From Pseudomicrostroma phylloplanum (taxonomy: Eukaryota > Basidiomycota > Exobasidiomycetes > Microstromatales): a stretch of DNA of 64,000 nucleotides. Position 1 is the stretch's first letter, and every line of letters starts with the position of its first letter. Both the position numbers and the translations under genes were made by a program. The notes under the pieces are model-generated. The model was not told the origin of the DNA, did no database searches, and saw nothing but the letters and a program-made list of their open reading frames with translations. Where the stretch lies: contig BCHS01000008.1 in assembly GCA_039545275.1 (NCBI GenBank), positions 310,001-374,000 on the forward strand, written 5' to 3'. Below are positions 55,126 to 64,000 of this stretch, in pieces.

Positions 55126-55658
55126 ATCATGGGGTTGCGAATGTGACCCCGTAATGGATTTTCCAGTAAGAGGCAGTGTAGACAAATGCAATTTGCTGGA
55201 TCTCTTATTGTGCTGTTCGTCTTCTTGTATCGGCCATTGTGAGCTGCGAAACATGACCTGTGCGTACGCGGTTCCCCCCACAGATGTGACAGTTCTCCCA
55301 CGCCTCGGCTGCAGGAGGCGGCCTTGACTTGCTTTGCTTTGCTTTGCTCGCCTCTTTCCGTCCGGGTCGATCGCGTCCGTCTGTCGTCCCTGAGTCTACC
55401 ATTCTGAGCGTCAAGGCCTCACAAGGAACAGACAAGACAGAGTCCGCCCTGCTTCCTTGCCCCTTGCTCCCGTCTACTCCTCATCCTAGTCCATCCTCGC
55501 TCCTCGCCTCCAGGTCTTCCATTGCGTGTCTTCTTCGTCAGACCCGCTGCGTACCGCGGTAGAAGAACAGTCGACCATTTTAGTCTCGGCAGTCGTTGCT
55601 CGTTGCAGAGGGGGCTGCGTCGCATAACGTCCAGCTTCCAACCTTTCCTCTCACGACG
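55126..55658. other. PGS1 3' region and promoter of the Kelch-BTB gene
   Basis: 533 bp between two plus-strand genes. CTTTG units repeat at 55328-55348 (CTTGCTTTGCTTTGCTTTGC). The remainder is CT-rich, as in other leaders here. No gene seen. Confidence 0.5.
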
Positions 55659-58600
55659 ATGCCTCACTCTCTGAGTTCGCCGCTCAACACCCTTGCAACA
55701 CAGTGGAGGGCTTGCAAGGGTGATGTGCCCCCGCCTTTGGTGGTGAGTATTTGAGACGTTGAAGAGAGTGGCAGATGCTGTTCCTACAGGGCAGAAGCTG
55801 ACAGGCCTGTATCGCGTTGCCCATCTGCCGACGTCACCTGTGGTTCACACAGGGAGCTGCAGTCGTGGTAGTGGATGAAGACTACGGACTCCCGACACGC
55901 CATGAGCAGGCTGCTTCCTCCTCGCTCGAAGGGTCACATGATGCCAGCGGTGGCAGCACAGGGAGAATGTTTCTCTTTGCTGGGCGCCTGGCGTCAAATC
56001 GAAAGATGACCAATGACCTTTATTGCCTAGATCTCGGAACTCTAGTCTGGTCAAAAGTCACCACATCTGCCCCTCCGCCGTCGAAGATCAACGATGACAC
56101 CAGGACGTCGAACTCCCAAGGTAAATCCCCGATCCCTCGCTACTTCCATTCATGCGATGTATGGCGAGGTAAATTAGTCATCTTCGGAGGCATGGGCTAT
56201 CACTCCAAGTCGTCTCGCGTAGACATGGCAGGAGACAGAACCAAAGACAAAGGAGTTGACCCACTCTTCGTCATGGACGAGCTACTGCTCTTCGATCTGG
56301 CGACGATGCAATGGGATTACGAATACGTCCCTCGGCCTGGTCCGGTCAGAGGACCCGCACCACGGTACGCCCATCTTTCGGCAATCACAGGCGACTCACT
56401 GGTAGTGATAGGTGGTCAGAGCATCAACAATCAGTACGTTGAAGAGATCAACGTCTTTGACCTAGTCCAAAGGCGATGGACGCTGTGCGAGACCTTGGAA
56501 CGGCATTGCGGCAGCTATCGCTCTTTGGCTGTCAGCCCTCCTTGGATCCTTGAAAGCTCCACAGGAGCGCCTCATCTAGCCGAAGCTATCGCCACAAGGA
56601 AACGCTCCGGTTCCAAAAGCTCAGCCTCAACAAATCTCTCCGGACACAGACAGTCTTCACCATCAATGGGAAGAGCGAGAGGCAACAGCAACGTCAGCTC
56701 AACGGTGCCCTACGATGCCACACAAGACTCTGCTTCGCCGGCGAGCGGCGCAAACGTCAGTCCAGCTCAGGAACCGTGCAGATTGAGCGCATTGGACAGT
56801 CAGCATGGCAGGGAGGACCGTTCCAATCCGAAAGCAGCGTTCGCAGGTGCAGCAAAAGCACCTTCGGTACAACCCCTCCCGATGAGCAGGCCGGTGATGA
56901 AGCAGGATGATCTTCCTCCCTTGTTCGTTTACTCGAATTACAACTTCACGGATGTGAAAAGAGAGCTCGAGATTATCAAGGTGTCCAAGGCAAGAAAGCG
57001 TACGGCCCTGCCAGACCTCAATGGCACCAGCGATGTAGCGCAGACCCTGACGCTACAAGACCACTCGTCCTCGATGCAAGGGCTTCATGCCTCTGCGGGT
57101 CTCCCACCTGGCCTTCGCTTCCCCACAGGAGTGATCATCGGAGACTACTTGCTTGTCTCGGGGACTTACCTTGCCAACACATCACAGGCGTTCAGCATCT
57201 GGTCCCTCTATCTGCCGAAGCTGATTTGGTCACGCCTTGATCTGGGCCCCCTGATCAACCAGGGTTCCTGGAATCGCGCAACTGTGTCCGCAAGGCGGGA
57301 GCAGATGTTTGTGTTTGGCAATCGCGAGCGCGATCTAGTCACAGACTACAATCATCGCCAATCCAATTGGGACCATATGCTTACGTTCGATCTGGAAGCA
57401 TGGGGCATTAGCCAGCCTCCGCTAAGACCCACGTCTGATGAAGGTCTTGAGCTCGGCCTCCAGAAATTGGAGACTGCCATGGCTTCCGTAGTGTACCAGA
57501 GCGCTGCCGGAGCGTCCGGCAAGAGAAGGAGCTTCTTCAACGGTACGACGCATTCGATTCTCGATTCTAGGGCGTGGTTCAGTACGCTACCTGATGATCA
57601 CCAAGAGCCTCCCTTGCTGCCTGGGATGCTGGGCACCGGAGGCGATTTCGAGATCGTATGTTCAGACGATATCAAGATTGGCTGCGATCGTGTAGTGCTG
57701 GAGGCTCGCTGGCCATGGTTCCGCCAAAAGCTCGCACGATACAGGGCGCATGCAAAGGCGGCAGCAGATCTTGTACAGACCAGGAGGGAAGAGCATCGGG
57801 CCGAAGCACATGCACCTGGCCCGCATGCTGGTGGTAGAAGCAGAGCCAGCTCGAAAGAAAGAGTTGTGGTCGCTTTGCAGGCCGCGGCAAGCGAAGAAGA
57901 TGGCCAGTTGCAATATTCGGCAGCGGCCCTCGATGATCATGCAGGAGTCGCACACAACGCGACCGGAGCAGTCGAAGAAGGTGACTGGCGCTTCACACCG
58001 CGTCAGCTCCATCTTTCGGAACCATCTGCAGTCGTGCTCGCTCTCTTGCAATTCTTCTACACCCGGTGCATTTGCACTCCTCTACAACGCCACCCCTCAG
58101 TGGTAGCTAGCTTGCTGATCTTCTCAAGGCTCTATGATCTCGAGGACACCCTCGGGAAGTGGGCACGGTATGCTGCCTCTGTCTTGCTAGGCGGCGATCT
58201 CGTCCCCGACGTCCTCAACACCGCAGGCGCGCACGCTGAAGCCGTTGCGATGGGCAGCTCCCAAAGCACGGAGAGTACAGCAGGCAGCTCGACGACGAAC
58301 GGGAATACGAAAGACGTTGCCGGGTCAGGATTGATGTCTACAGCCGAACTTGGCAACGACATCCCGATCGAGGAATGTCATCGGCTCACCCTGGTCTTGT
58401 ACGAAGCTGCTGGCCTGGCACGATACGAAGCGATTCAGGTCCGAGCGCTGAGGAACATCCTCGCCCTGACGAAGCACACGCAACGACAAGCTCTGACGCG
58501 GCCATCGGACCGCTCGAGCCACGCTCGCAGTAGCTCTCAAGGCAACAGCAGCGGCCAAATGCATGGTTCCGTTTCTCAGCAGTCCTCTTCTGCTCTGGGC

Positions 58601-59305
58601 TATCCGCTGAGACCTGCCGAGCCTGTGCGGGCCAACACGTCGGGTCAGATTCCCATGAATCCAAGCACATCCCCTCATCGAGCTGTGCGGCCAAGCTCAT
58701 CAGGAGGTTTGGTTGGTGCAGCCGCATTGAGGCGTCCCCTTGGAGGTGGTCTGAACAACAGAACGCTCAGACCATCTTCCTCCTCGGGCAGGATCAGCGG
58801 TCACGAAGACGGAGAGTTCATGTCCTATCAACGCCCCTATGGCGGAGAAGGCGATGACTACAGTCGGCTTGGGGACCGCTCACGCGGGAACGGCAAGGTT
58901 GACCGGATCCTTGGTCTGGGTGGAGAAGCCCTTCCAGGCAGAGAGGACCCCAACTACCCTTCTCGCAAGACCACTGGCGGCTCTACTGCTTCTGTGGGCA
59001 GCAATGCCTCTGGTGTCGGCAACTTTGGCAACCTATCTGGCGCTGGTGCGGGTCGCAAGAGGTTCAGCTTGTTCGGCAGGGGTGGCAGTATGGGAGGGGA
59101 AGGAACAGGATCGTCGATGCTGGCAGAAGAGGACGTGACCGAACGGGAGGAAGAAGGAGCCGGCTTTGCCAGTGCGCCTTTGAGTCGCAATGCCACGAGC
59201 GGTAGCGCGGGTAAAGGCAGTGGAGGTCACAATCATGGCAAGTCACACAGCAGCTTGCACGACGGGCCGAGCGATAACGGTAATGGAGGGCGGTTATATC
59301 AGTGA
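55659..59305 (+). CDS. Kelch-repeat and BTB-domain protein (fungal Ral2/LZTR1-like architecture)
   Basis: CDS is join(55659..55742,55853..59305), 1178 residues; 110-bp intron (GTGAGT, TCACACAG). Exon 1 (MPHSLSSPLNTLATQW ... PPLV) fits the usual lead into the first Kelch blade. Blades follow: MFLFAGRLASNRKMTNDLYC, PIPRYFHSCDVWRGKLVIFG, PRYAHLSAITGDSLVVIGGQ, VEEINVFDLVQRRWTLCET and later GVIIGDYLLVSGTYL. A BTB-type domain begins near residue 625 (GGDFEIVCSDDIKIGCDRVV) and is split by a Ser/Ala-rich insertion before LHLSEPSAVVLALLQFFYTR and SLLIFSRLYDLEDTLGKWAR. The last 350 residues are Ser/Gly/Arg-rich. Fission yeast Ral2 (Ras pathway) and LZTR1 share Kelch plus BTB; family membership is inferred from layout only. 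BTB-Kelch proteins often serve cullin-3 ligases. Confidence 0.85.
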
Positions 59306-60724
59306 TGGATGAGGCCATGGTGTAGGGATGCTTTCTTTTTGCCATTTGCGTCGCGTTGCTCTCTCTCTCTCTCTTGTCACCTTGCTACCATGATTGCTTT
59401 ACTTTGCCAATGCAGATCTTTGACGACCTTTCAGCCCGCACACTGATTTTCGATCAGTCGTAGTTGATTCGGTGTGCCGGCCGCGAGGCTGACCGAGTAT
59501 TGTTTGCCCTCCAACCATTCGCCAGGTGTTGCTCTGGCGTGCGTGTGCGAAGCTGCCACTCGTGACGTCTCGCGTCGTGTGAGTCGCGTGGCAAAGCAAC
59601 ACCTGCAGGGGGCGCCTTGGCTTTGACGTCGGACTTTGTGAATCCTTGTTGCCTTTGCTCTCTTGATCGCGCCTTGCCTTGTTGGGCAGGTCGCCTCGAA
59701 GAAAGTCCCCGCCGCCTCACGCGCAGACAAACACACACACGCCAAAAGGAGATAAACTGACAGACACATGCAACTCGTCCGCCCCCTTGCTTCTGGATCG
59801 TCCGCTGCTGGGGCACCCACTCCATCCTCCCCCTCTCGTCGCCTCTCTATGCCAGCATCACCAGATGAAGCAGGTCGTCTGTTTTGGCAAGCCGCTTGCC
59901 GCTGCAGCATCCGCATTCAGACGTTGGCCAGCTACAGGCGGGCAGAGCAACCGACACATTGGGACATGCTCCCGGGTGGGTGAGGAGCGCGTAAGGTTCA
60001 ATCGATGGACCAAGGGCAAATAGACGAGCTTCTACTTTGCTTGTTCGCCCGCTTGTTCGGCTTGGCTTGGCTTCCTTTCCTCGGCTCTTGTCTGTGCGGC
60101 CTCTGGATGACGGAGGTGGGAGGGAGCAGAGCAAAGGGCTGGGCGGGTGGCGAGGGTTCACGGGCAAGTCAATCGAGGCAAGGGGTGGAAGCGGTGAAAT
60201 CAGTGAGGCTGCCCGGTTGGCCCATCCAAGCCCCCACCCCCCGCCTCGGTCTTTCCGCTGATCCGCTCGCGTGTGTGCGTGCGGGAAGGCGCGTGTGGGC
60301 CAGTGTGCGTCTTTCGCCGTGTGTGTGCTTCTGGTAAGGGGGTGGGTTGGGGGGCACCTCGTTGCAAGCGCCTCGCTCTCTCCCTGTCTCTGCTCCTACT
60401 CTTGCCTGTCCCTTGTGCATCTCCCTTCTCCTCTCTACTCTTCTCACCAAGCATACCTCTTTCCGAATCCTGGGCTTCCTTCCTCCCTTTCGTACTCGTC
60501 AGTGTTGCGAAGCTTCGATCCCACGTCTCTCTGCCTCTCCTTCCTTCGGGCCAATCGCCATCACCACGGCTCCAGCCCACATACGTTCTTTACGGTCCCT
60601 ACTGCTTTCACCTGCTCCACGCCAGCATCTGCTCGATCTCCACTAGCCTCACGTAGCTTCCCACGACACAAGACCATCGCCTCACACGTATAAGCTCTAC
60701 CCGCCTACATTCTCACCCTCCATC
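59306..60724. promoter_or_regulatory. Long promoter and leader region before the Ser-rich gene
   Basis: 1419 bp between two plus-strand genes, the longest spacer here. (CT)n lies at 59360-59374 and GTGTGCGTG-type runs at 60269-60335. From about 60110 to the ATG at 60725 I see no ATG on the plus strand, and from 60360 the strand is strongly pyrimidine-rich, as expected of a long 5' leader. Small open frames on both strands lack features of genes. Confidence 0.55.
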
Positions 60725-63700
60725 ATGGGCTCGACCCAATACTACCCTCCGCTCGCGTACCAGTCCGTCTTCGATGATGAGAATGACTTCAAGCCCGGAG
60801 TGCAAAGATCAGGACATGGACCGCTCTCCAGCATCACCACACCGTCCAAGGCAACGCGTACTGGTACTACTCCCATCAAGACACGGACCCCTACCTTTCG
60901 GAATGCCGGCGAGGGACCATACCCGTCCATGTCCACCATCTCTAGCGCCAGCATGAGCAGTCTTGGCAGCACCAGCGCCGCGTCGAGCCTCGTTTCACCC
61001 ACAAAAAAGTCGGTAAGCCCAAAGGTGAACAAGAAGAAGAAGCTCTTTGCCCCCTCGCAGGCCAGCATCGCCATGCTCAACCCTGCGCACGCGATGGGCA
61101 TCGACGTTGACGACGAGATCTACCATCGTCACCAGACGGGGGATCCGGACGCTGCTTCGATGATGGGTGAAGCAGGCTCTTATGAGAGCCTCGCGTCGCC
61201 TGCTTCAGCAAGTCGGTCCGTCTCACCGCTCCGCCCACACGAACGCGTCGCTGCTGAGGAAGATCCTTACAACAGCACTCCCGAGCTGGCAGCTTTCGCT
61301 GTGACGGACCTTCAGAGCGCCTTGACGCGTAGTGGGGATGCTGGGCACGTCAGCGACGCTCAGACTCCTGAGAACTACACCGACTATGACACCATCTCGT
61401 ATGGTCGGCCAGCTCAGCCGCCTCCCTTTCTCAACAGTCGACGACGAGCCAATACCATGGCTTCTGTCTTCGAGGACGATGATGGCCAGGCAAGCCCAAG
61501 CGCTCCTTCGCCATCGCGCAAGGTCGCCTTTCTGATCCGGAATCCTGCGTCAGAAGGCATGAGCAAAGGCAGTAAGGGCGCGTCGTCTGCAAACAAGTCA
61601 ATTGCACGCTTTTTCAGCTGGAAGAAGGGAGGCAAGTCGAAGAATGTCGAGGAGGATGAGGAGCCGTCAAGCGCTCCTCCTCATGTCACTCAGTTCGATC
61701 GATCGACCCCTATGGCCTCACCACTCAAGGAAGTCTCGCCAAGCTTGCCTACAACTCCACTGGGGCAGCAGGCGACTCTGCCACAAGAGTCTGGCCAATT
61801 GCCTCATCGCAAGACAGGGCCGCCCCCGAAATCTATTCTGCGCAAGCAGAGTGCTCCCGCTCTTCGCGAGCAGAGTCGTCCTTGGGCCGACGCAAGTGCC
61901 GTTCCTGCTGTTCCTAAGCGCTCGATGGAGGCGCCTGGAGCTCTCTACGGTGGTGCTGAAAGCTTGAGCGCTGAGCGAGACTTGCATTTCTACGGAGGTT
62001 CGCCACAGCGTATGCAGCAGGGCGGCAGGCGGCGCGACCCTCCCAGCCCGTTGCGCATGACTCCCTCGCGATCAACTTCTTCGGACCTCTCGAGGGGGTA
62101 CAGCGGTGTGGGTCGTGGTGTTGCGCGAAGGGCGTCTGACGCTAGCAGCATTATGGTCGCCAGCCCTATCAAGTCTCCTAGACGCAAGCAAGTGCCCAAT
62201 CGGTTTGACGCATTGCCGACATGCCCTGCCCCGCGGGTACTATACAACGTCGCCTCGTCTCACCACGTCAGCAAAGTGAGCAACCTCGGGGACCTTGCAT
62301 CGCAACACACTCTCTACGCCATCGAAGACGCGATCGAGGAAGAGATCGACGAGAGGCAGAGCCGCCGAAGGTCGATGGCTCAGCGGGTCGCCGATGGTGT
62401 GAACAGCTATGGGTTCGAGGAGCCGGCTCCTCGCACTTCCCCTGTGGATCTCAAGGACGGAAATGTTGGCAGCGCCAGCGGTCTGGGTCCGGTACCCGCA
62501 GCCTACAGGAGGAGGAGCAGAAGTGTTGGCGCAATTGAATCTGGCAATCCCTTCGCCTCGGCATTTGCAATCTTCAACAGCGAGCGCTCCCTGCCGGCGG
62601 CAACCCCTTCTAGCTTTGACGGCGGCATGACGCGACTTGACTCTGGCAGAGCCCAACACGAGCAGGACGGGCGTACTCCTACTCAGAGAGACGTAGCGAA
62701 GTTCGAATCGGCAGCTACTTCGCAGCAGCAGTACGTCGCGCTGTCGTCAGAGGAGCGACGAGCCGTCAAGTCCATGCACAAGGCTACCGACTCTGGCAAC
62801 TCTTCCGCCTCATCGAACTCGGACGATCTGTCCCTCTCTCATGCCACTACCGTCGTTGCAACGAGGAGGGTCAACTTGGCCGGAACGCGAGCAAAGGCGA
62901 CTTCTGTCTCGAGCCCTTCTATCAACGCCGCGAGATTCACCGGTAGTAGCAGCAGCAATGCAGGCAGCAGTCCTCGCCTGATGGCTACGCCTGCATCGAA
63001 GCGAGGGCCGAGCCAGGGCCCGATGGTCACTGTCTTGCCGCCCACTCCCGATATGCCCGGCGCCGGAGCCTTCGTCGCAGCCAAAACCTCATCTTCGCCG
63101 CTCAAGGCTGTCGAGTCTTCCGAAGAGGCCCTGCGAAGGACCTGGTCCGAGAGGAACAGCTGCCTTGTCGCTCTCAAAGCTGCCACAAGCGCACTGCCCG
63201 CGTACGAGGAGCCCATTGAGGAGGAGACTGAAGATGACACTTTGGTGAGAGAGGGCCTGTACGAGGTCAATGACATGAGCACGGACGACCTCGGCTTGGA
63301 CGACGATGATCGCGATTCCATCCCGGGTTCTCTGCCATACGATTTCCCAACCGTACCGCCCGTGGCACCGCTGAACATCAAGCGTCGTCAAGGCTCCAGC
63401 CCGGATGTGTCTACTACTTCTCGTGAGAGCAGCAACAGCCTGTCCGAGTCTCCTTCTGCGAAGTTGGCTCCCTTGCCCTTAGCATCCGACAGTGGCAAAA
63501 CCGCGCCTAGGATCCCTCCCTCGTTCTCCAACGAGAGTATCATCTCGGGTCTCGACGAACTCGACTGGCATCCTCTGTCCTATTCGGACAGCCAGACAGT
63601 GTTGCCTTCGATCACCACATCGGCCAACTTGGAGTACGCTGCTCACGTGGCTGCTCCTGCTGCCAGCAAGAAGCGACCTGCCGTGCCGAGCAGAGACACC

Positions 63701-64000
63701 TCTGCGAAGCAGCAGCAGCCGAGTCAGACCGCGCAGTACGAGCGGGAAGAAGAGATGGTCGATCCTCACATGGATACCTTTGCCCCGTCGTACCCTCCGT
63801 CACAGGACTCGACAAGTGCCCAATTTGACAGCATGACGACCTCGGAACCTTCTACTGGCTCGATGCCTTCCCTGGACTCTTCTTACACGTCTGTGGACTC
63901 CATTCAGCCGCTCTTGTCTCAGCCGTCTCAGCAAGCCCAAGGCAGCGGCTCATCCAGTCAGCCTATGATGCTTTCGGCGGGCAGCACCGACAGTCTGTCC
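60725..64000 (+). CDS. Large Ser-rich, probably disordered protein, truncated by the right edge
   Basis: From ATG at 60725 (context CCATCATGGG) I read 1092 codons without a stop up to base 64000, so both the C-terminus and stop lie outside. No folded domain is recognised. It is Ser/Pro/Thr/Ala-rich with many SP and TP sites and basic patches: SPKVNKKKKLF (about residue 100), SIARFFSWKKGGKSKN (about 295), PPPKSILRKQSAP, SPIKSPRRKQ and YRRRSRSVG. Acidic patches (EEPIEEETEDDT, LGLDDDDRD) occur late. The KSILRK stretch recalls short docking motifs but is not diagnostic. Such composition suits a cytoskeletal, polarity or cell-cycle scaffold regulated by phosphorylation; this is inference. GTAAGC at 61013 could be a donor, yet the frame is open, so no intron is called. 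Confidence 0.75.
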   Translation, partial: MGSTQYYPPLAYQSVFDDENDFKPGVQRSGHGPLSSITTPSKATRTGTTPIKTRTPTFRNAGEGPYPSMSTISSASMSSLGSTSAASSLVSPTKKSVSPKVNKKKKLFAPSQASIAMLNPAHAMGIDVDDEIYHRHQTGDPDAASMMGEAGSYESLASPASASRSVSPLRPHERVAAEEDPYNSTPELAAFAVTDLQSALTRSGDAGHVSDAQTPENYTDYDTISYGRPAQPPPFLNSRRRANTMASVFEDDDGQASPSAPSPSRKVAFLIRNPASEGMSKGSKGASSANKSIARFFSWKKGGKSKNVEEDEEPSSAPPHVTQFDRSTPMASPLKEVSPSLPTTPLGQQATLPQESGQLPHRKTGPPPKSILRKQSAPALREQSRPWADASAVPAVPKRSMEAPGALYGGAESLSAERDLHFYGGSPQRMQQGGRRRDPPSPLRMTPSRSTSSDLSRGYSGVGRGVARRASDASSIMVASPIKSPRRKQVPNRFDALPTCPAPRVLYNVASSHHVSKVSNLGDLASQHTLYAIEDAIEEEIDERQSRRRSMAQRVADGVNSYGFEEPAPRTSPVDLKDGNVGSASGLGPVPAAYRRRSRSVGAIESGNPFASAFAIFNSERSLPAATPSSFDGGMTRLDSGRAQHEQDGRTPTQRDVAKFESAATSQQQYVALSSEERRAVKSMHKATDSGNSSASSNSDDLSLSHATTVVATRRVNLAGTRAKATSVSSPSINAARFTGSSSSNAGSSPRLMATPASKRGPSQGPMVTVLPPTPDMPGAGAFVAAKTSSSPLKAVESSEEALRRTWSERNSCLVALKAATSALPAYEEPIEEETEDDTLVREGLYEVNDMSTDDLGLDDDDRDSIPGSLPYDFPTVPPVAPLNIKRRQGSSPDVSTTSRESSNSLSESPSAKLAPLPLASDSGKTAPRIPPSFSNESIISGLDELDWHPLSYSDSQTVLPSITTSANLEYAAHVAAPAASKKRPAVPSRDTSAKQQQPSQTAQYEREEEMVDPHMDTFAPSYPPSQDSTSAQFDSMTTSEPSTGSMPSLDSSYTSVDSIQPLLSQPSQQAQGSGSSSQPMMLSAGSTDSLS

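Noticed and set aside
61013..61018. GTAAGC as a splice donor in the Ser-rich gene
   Set aside because: The frame is open and no clear branch plus acceptor with restored homology could be tested.

Overview
The window is nuclear DNA from a basidiomycete fungus, most likely of the smut lineage (Ustilaginomycotina, possibly Exobasidiomycetes). The evidence is GC-rich, compact DNA; genes on both strands; short introns (mostly 65-110 bp) with GTGAGT/GTAAGT donors, CTGAC-type branch sites and CAG/TAG acceptors; and fungal core proteins carrying long Ser-, Ala- and Gly-rich insertions. I see 23 protein genes, two of them cut by the window edges. I see no tRNA, rRNA, CRISPR array or transposon. By lining reading frames up with known families I placed 39 introns by eye; none is confirmed by transcripts.

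Layout: a minus-strand gene cut by the left edge (1-109); ATG2 (+, 391-6567); an endosomal NHX-type Na+/H+ exchanger (-) and MON1 (-); a conserved family of unknown function (-, 13401-15052); DDB1 (+); a repeat-rich convergent spacer (20330-21283); an STM1/SERBP1-like protein (-); RPS3 (-) head-to-head with RPS16 (+); an unrecognised gene (-, 27012-28572); a small putative membrane protein (+, 29682-30287); an MDR oxidoreductase (-) head-to-head with a DszC/SfnB-like flavin monooxygenase (+); an NDUFA11-like complex I subunit (-) head-to-head with SHP1/p47 (+); an unrecognised gene (-, 37955-40069); TFIIE-beta (-) head-to-head with PTPA (+); a NIPA-like Mg2+ transporter (-) head-to-head with a SUMO-interaction-motif protein (+); TRS85/TRAPPC8 (-) head-to-head with PGS1 (+); a Kelch-BTB protein (+); and a large Ser-rich protein running off the right edge (+, 60725 onward).

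Functional themes: ATG2, MON1, the NHX exchanger, TRS85 and SHP1 all belong to autophagy, vacuole or endosome traffic. PGS1 and NDUFA11 are mitochondrial. RPS3, RPS16 and STM1 belong to the ribosome. DDB1 and TFIIE-beta are nuclear. The only pair that looks like accessory metabolism is 30339-34129, where a perfect match to the CYS3-type sulfur-regulator site lies in the shared promoter of the oxidoreductase and the monooxygenase.

I found no clearly new multi-gene system. The most interesting leads are the possible sulfur-scavenging pair, two 84-bp stop-free introns (ATG2 and TRS85) that hide inside open reading frames, a (CAG)15 tract in a divergent promoter, a 527-bp 5'-UTR intron of RPS16, and three long unrecognised proteins.
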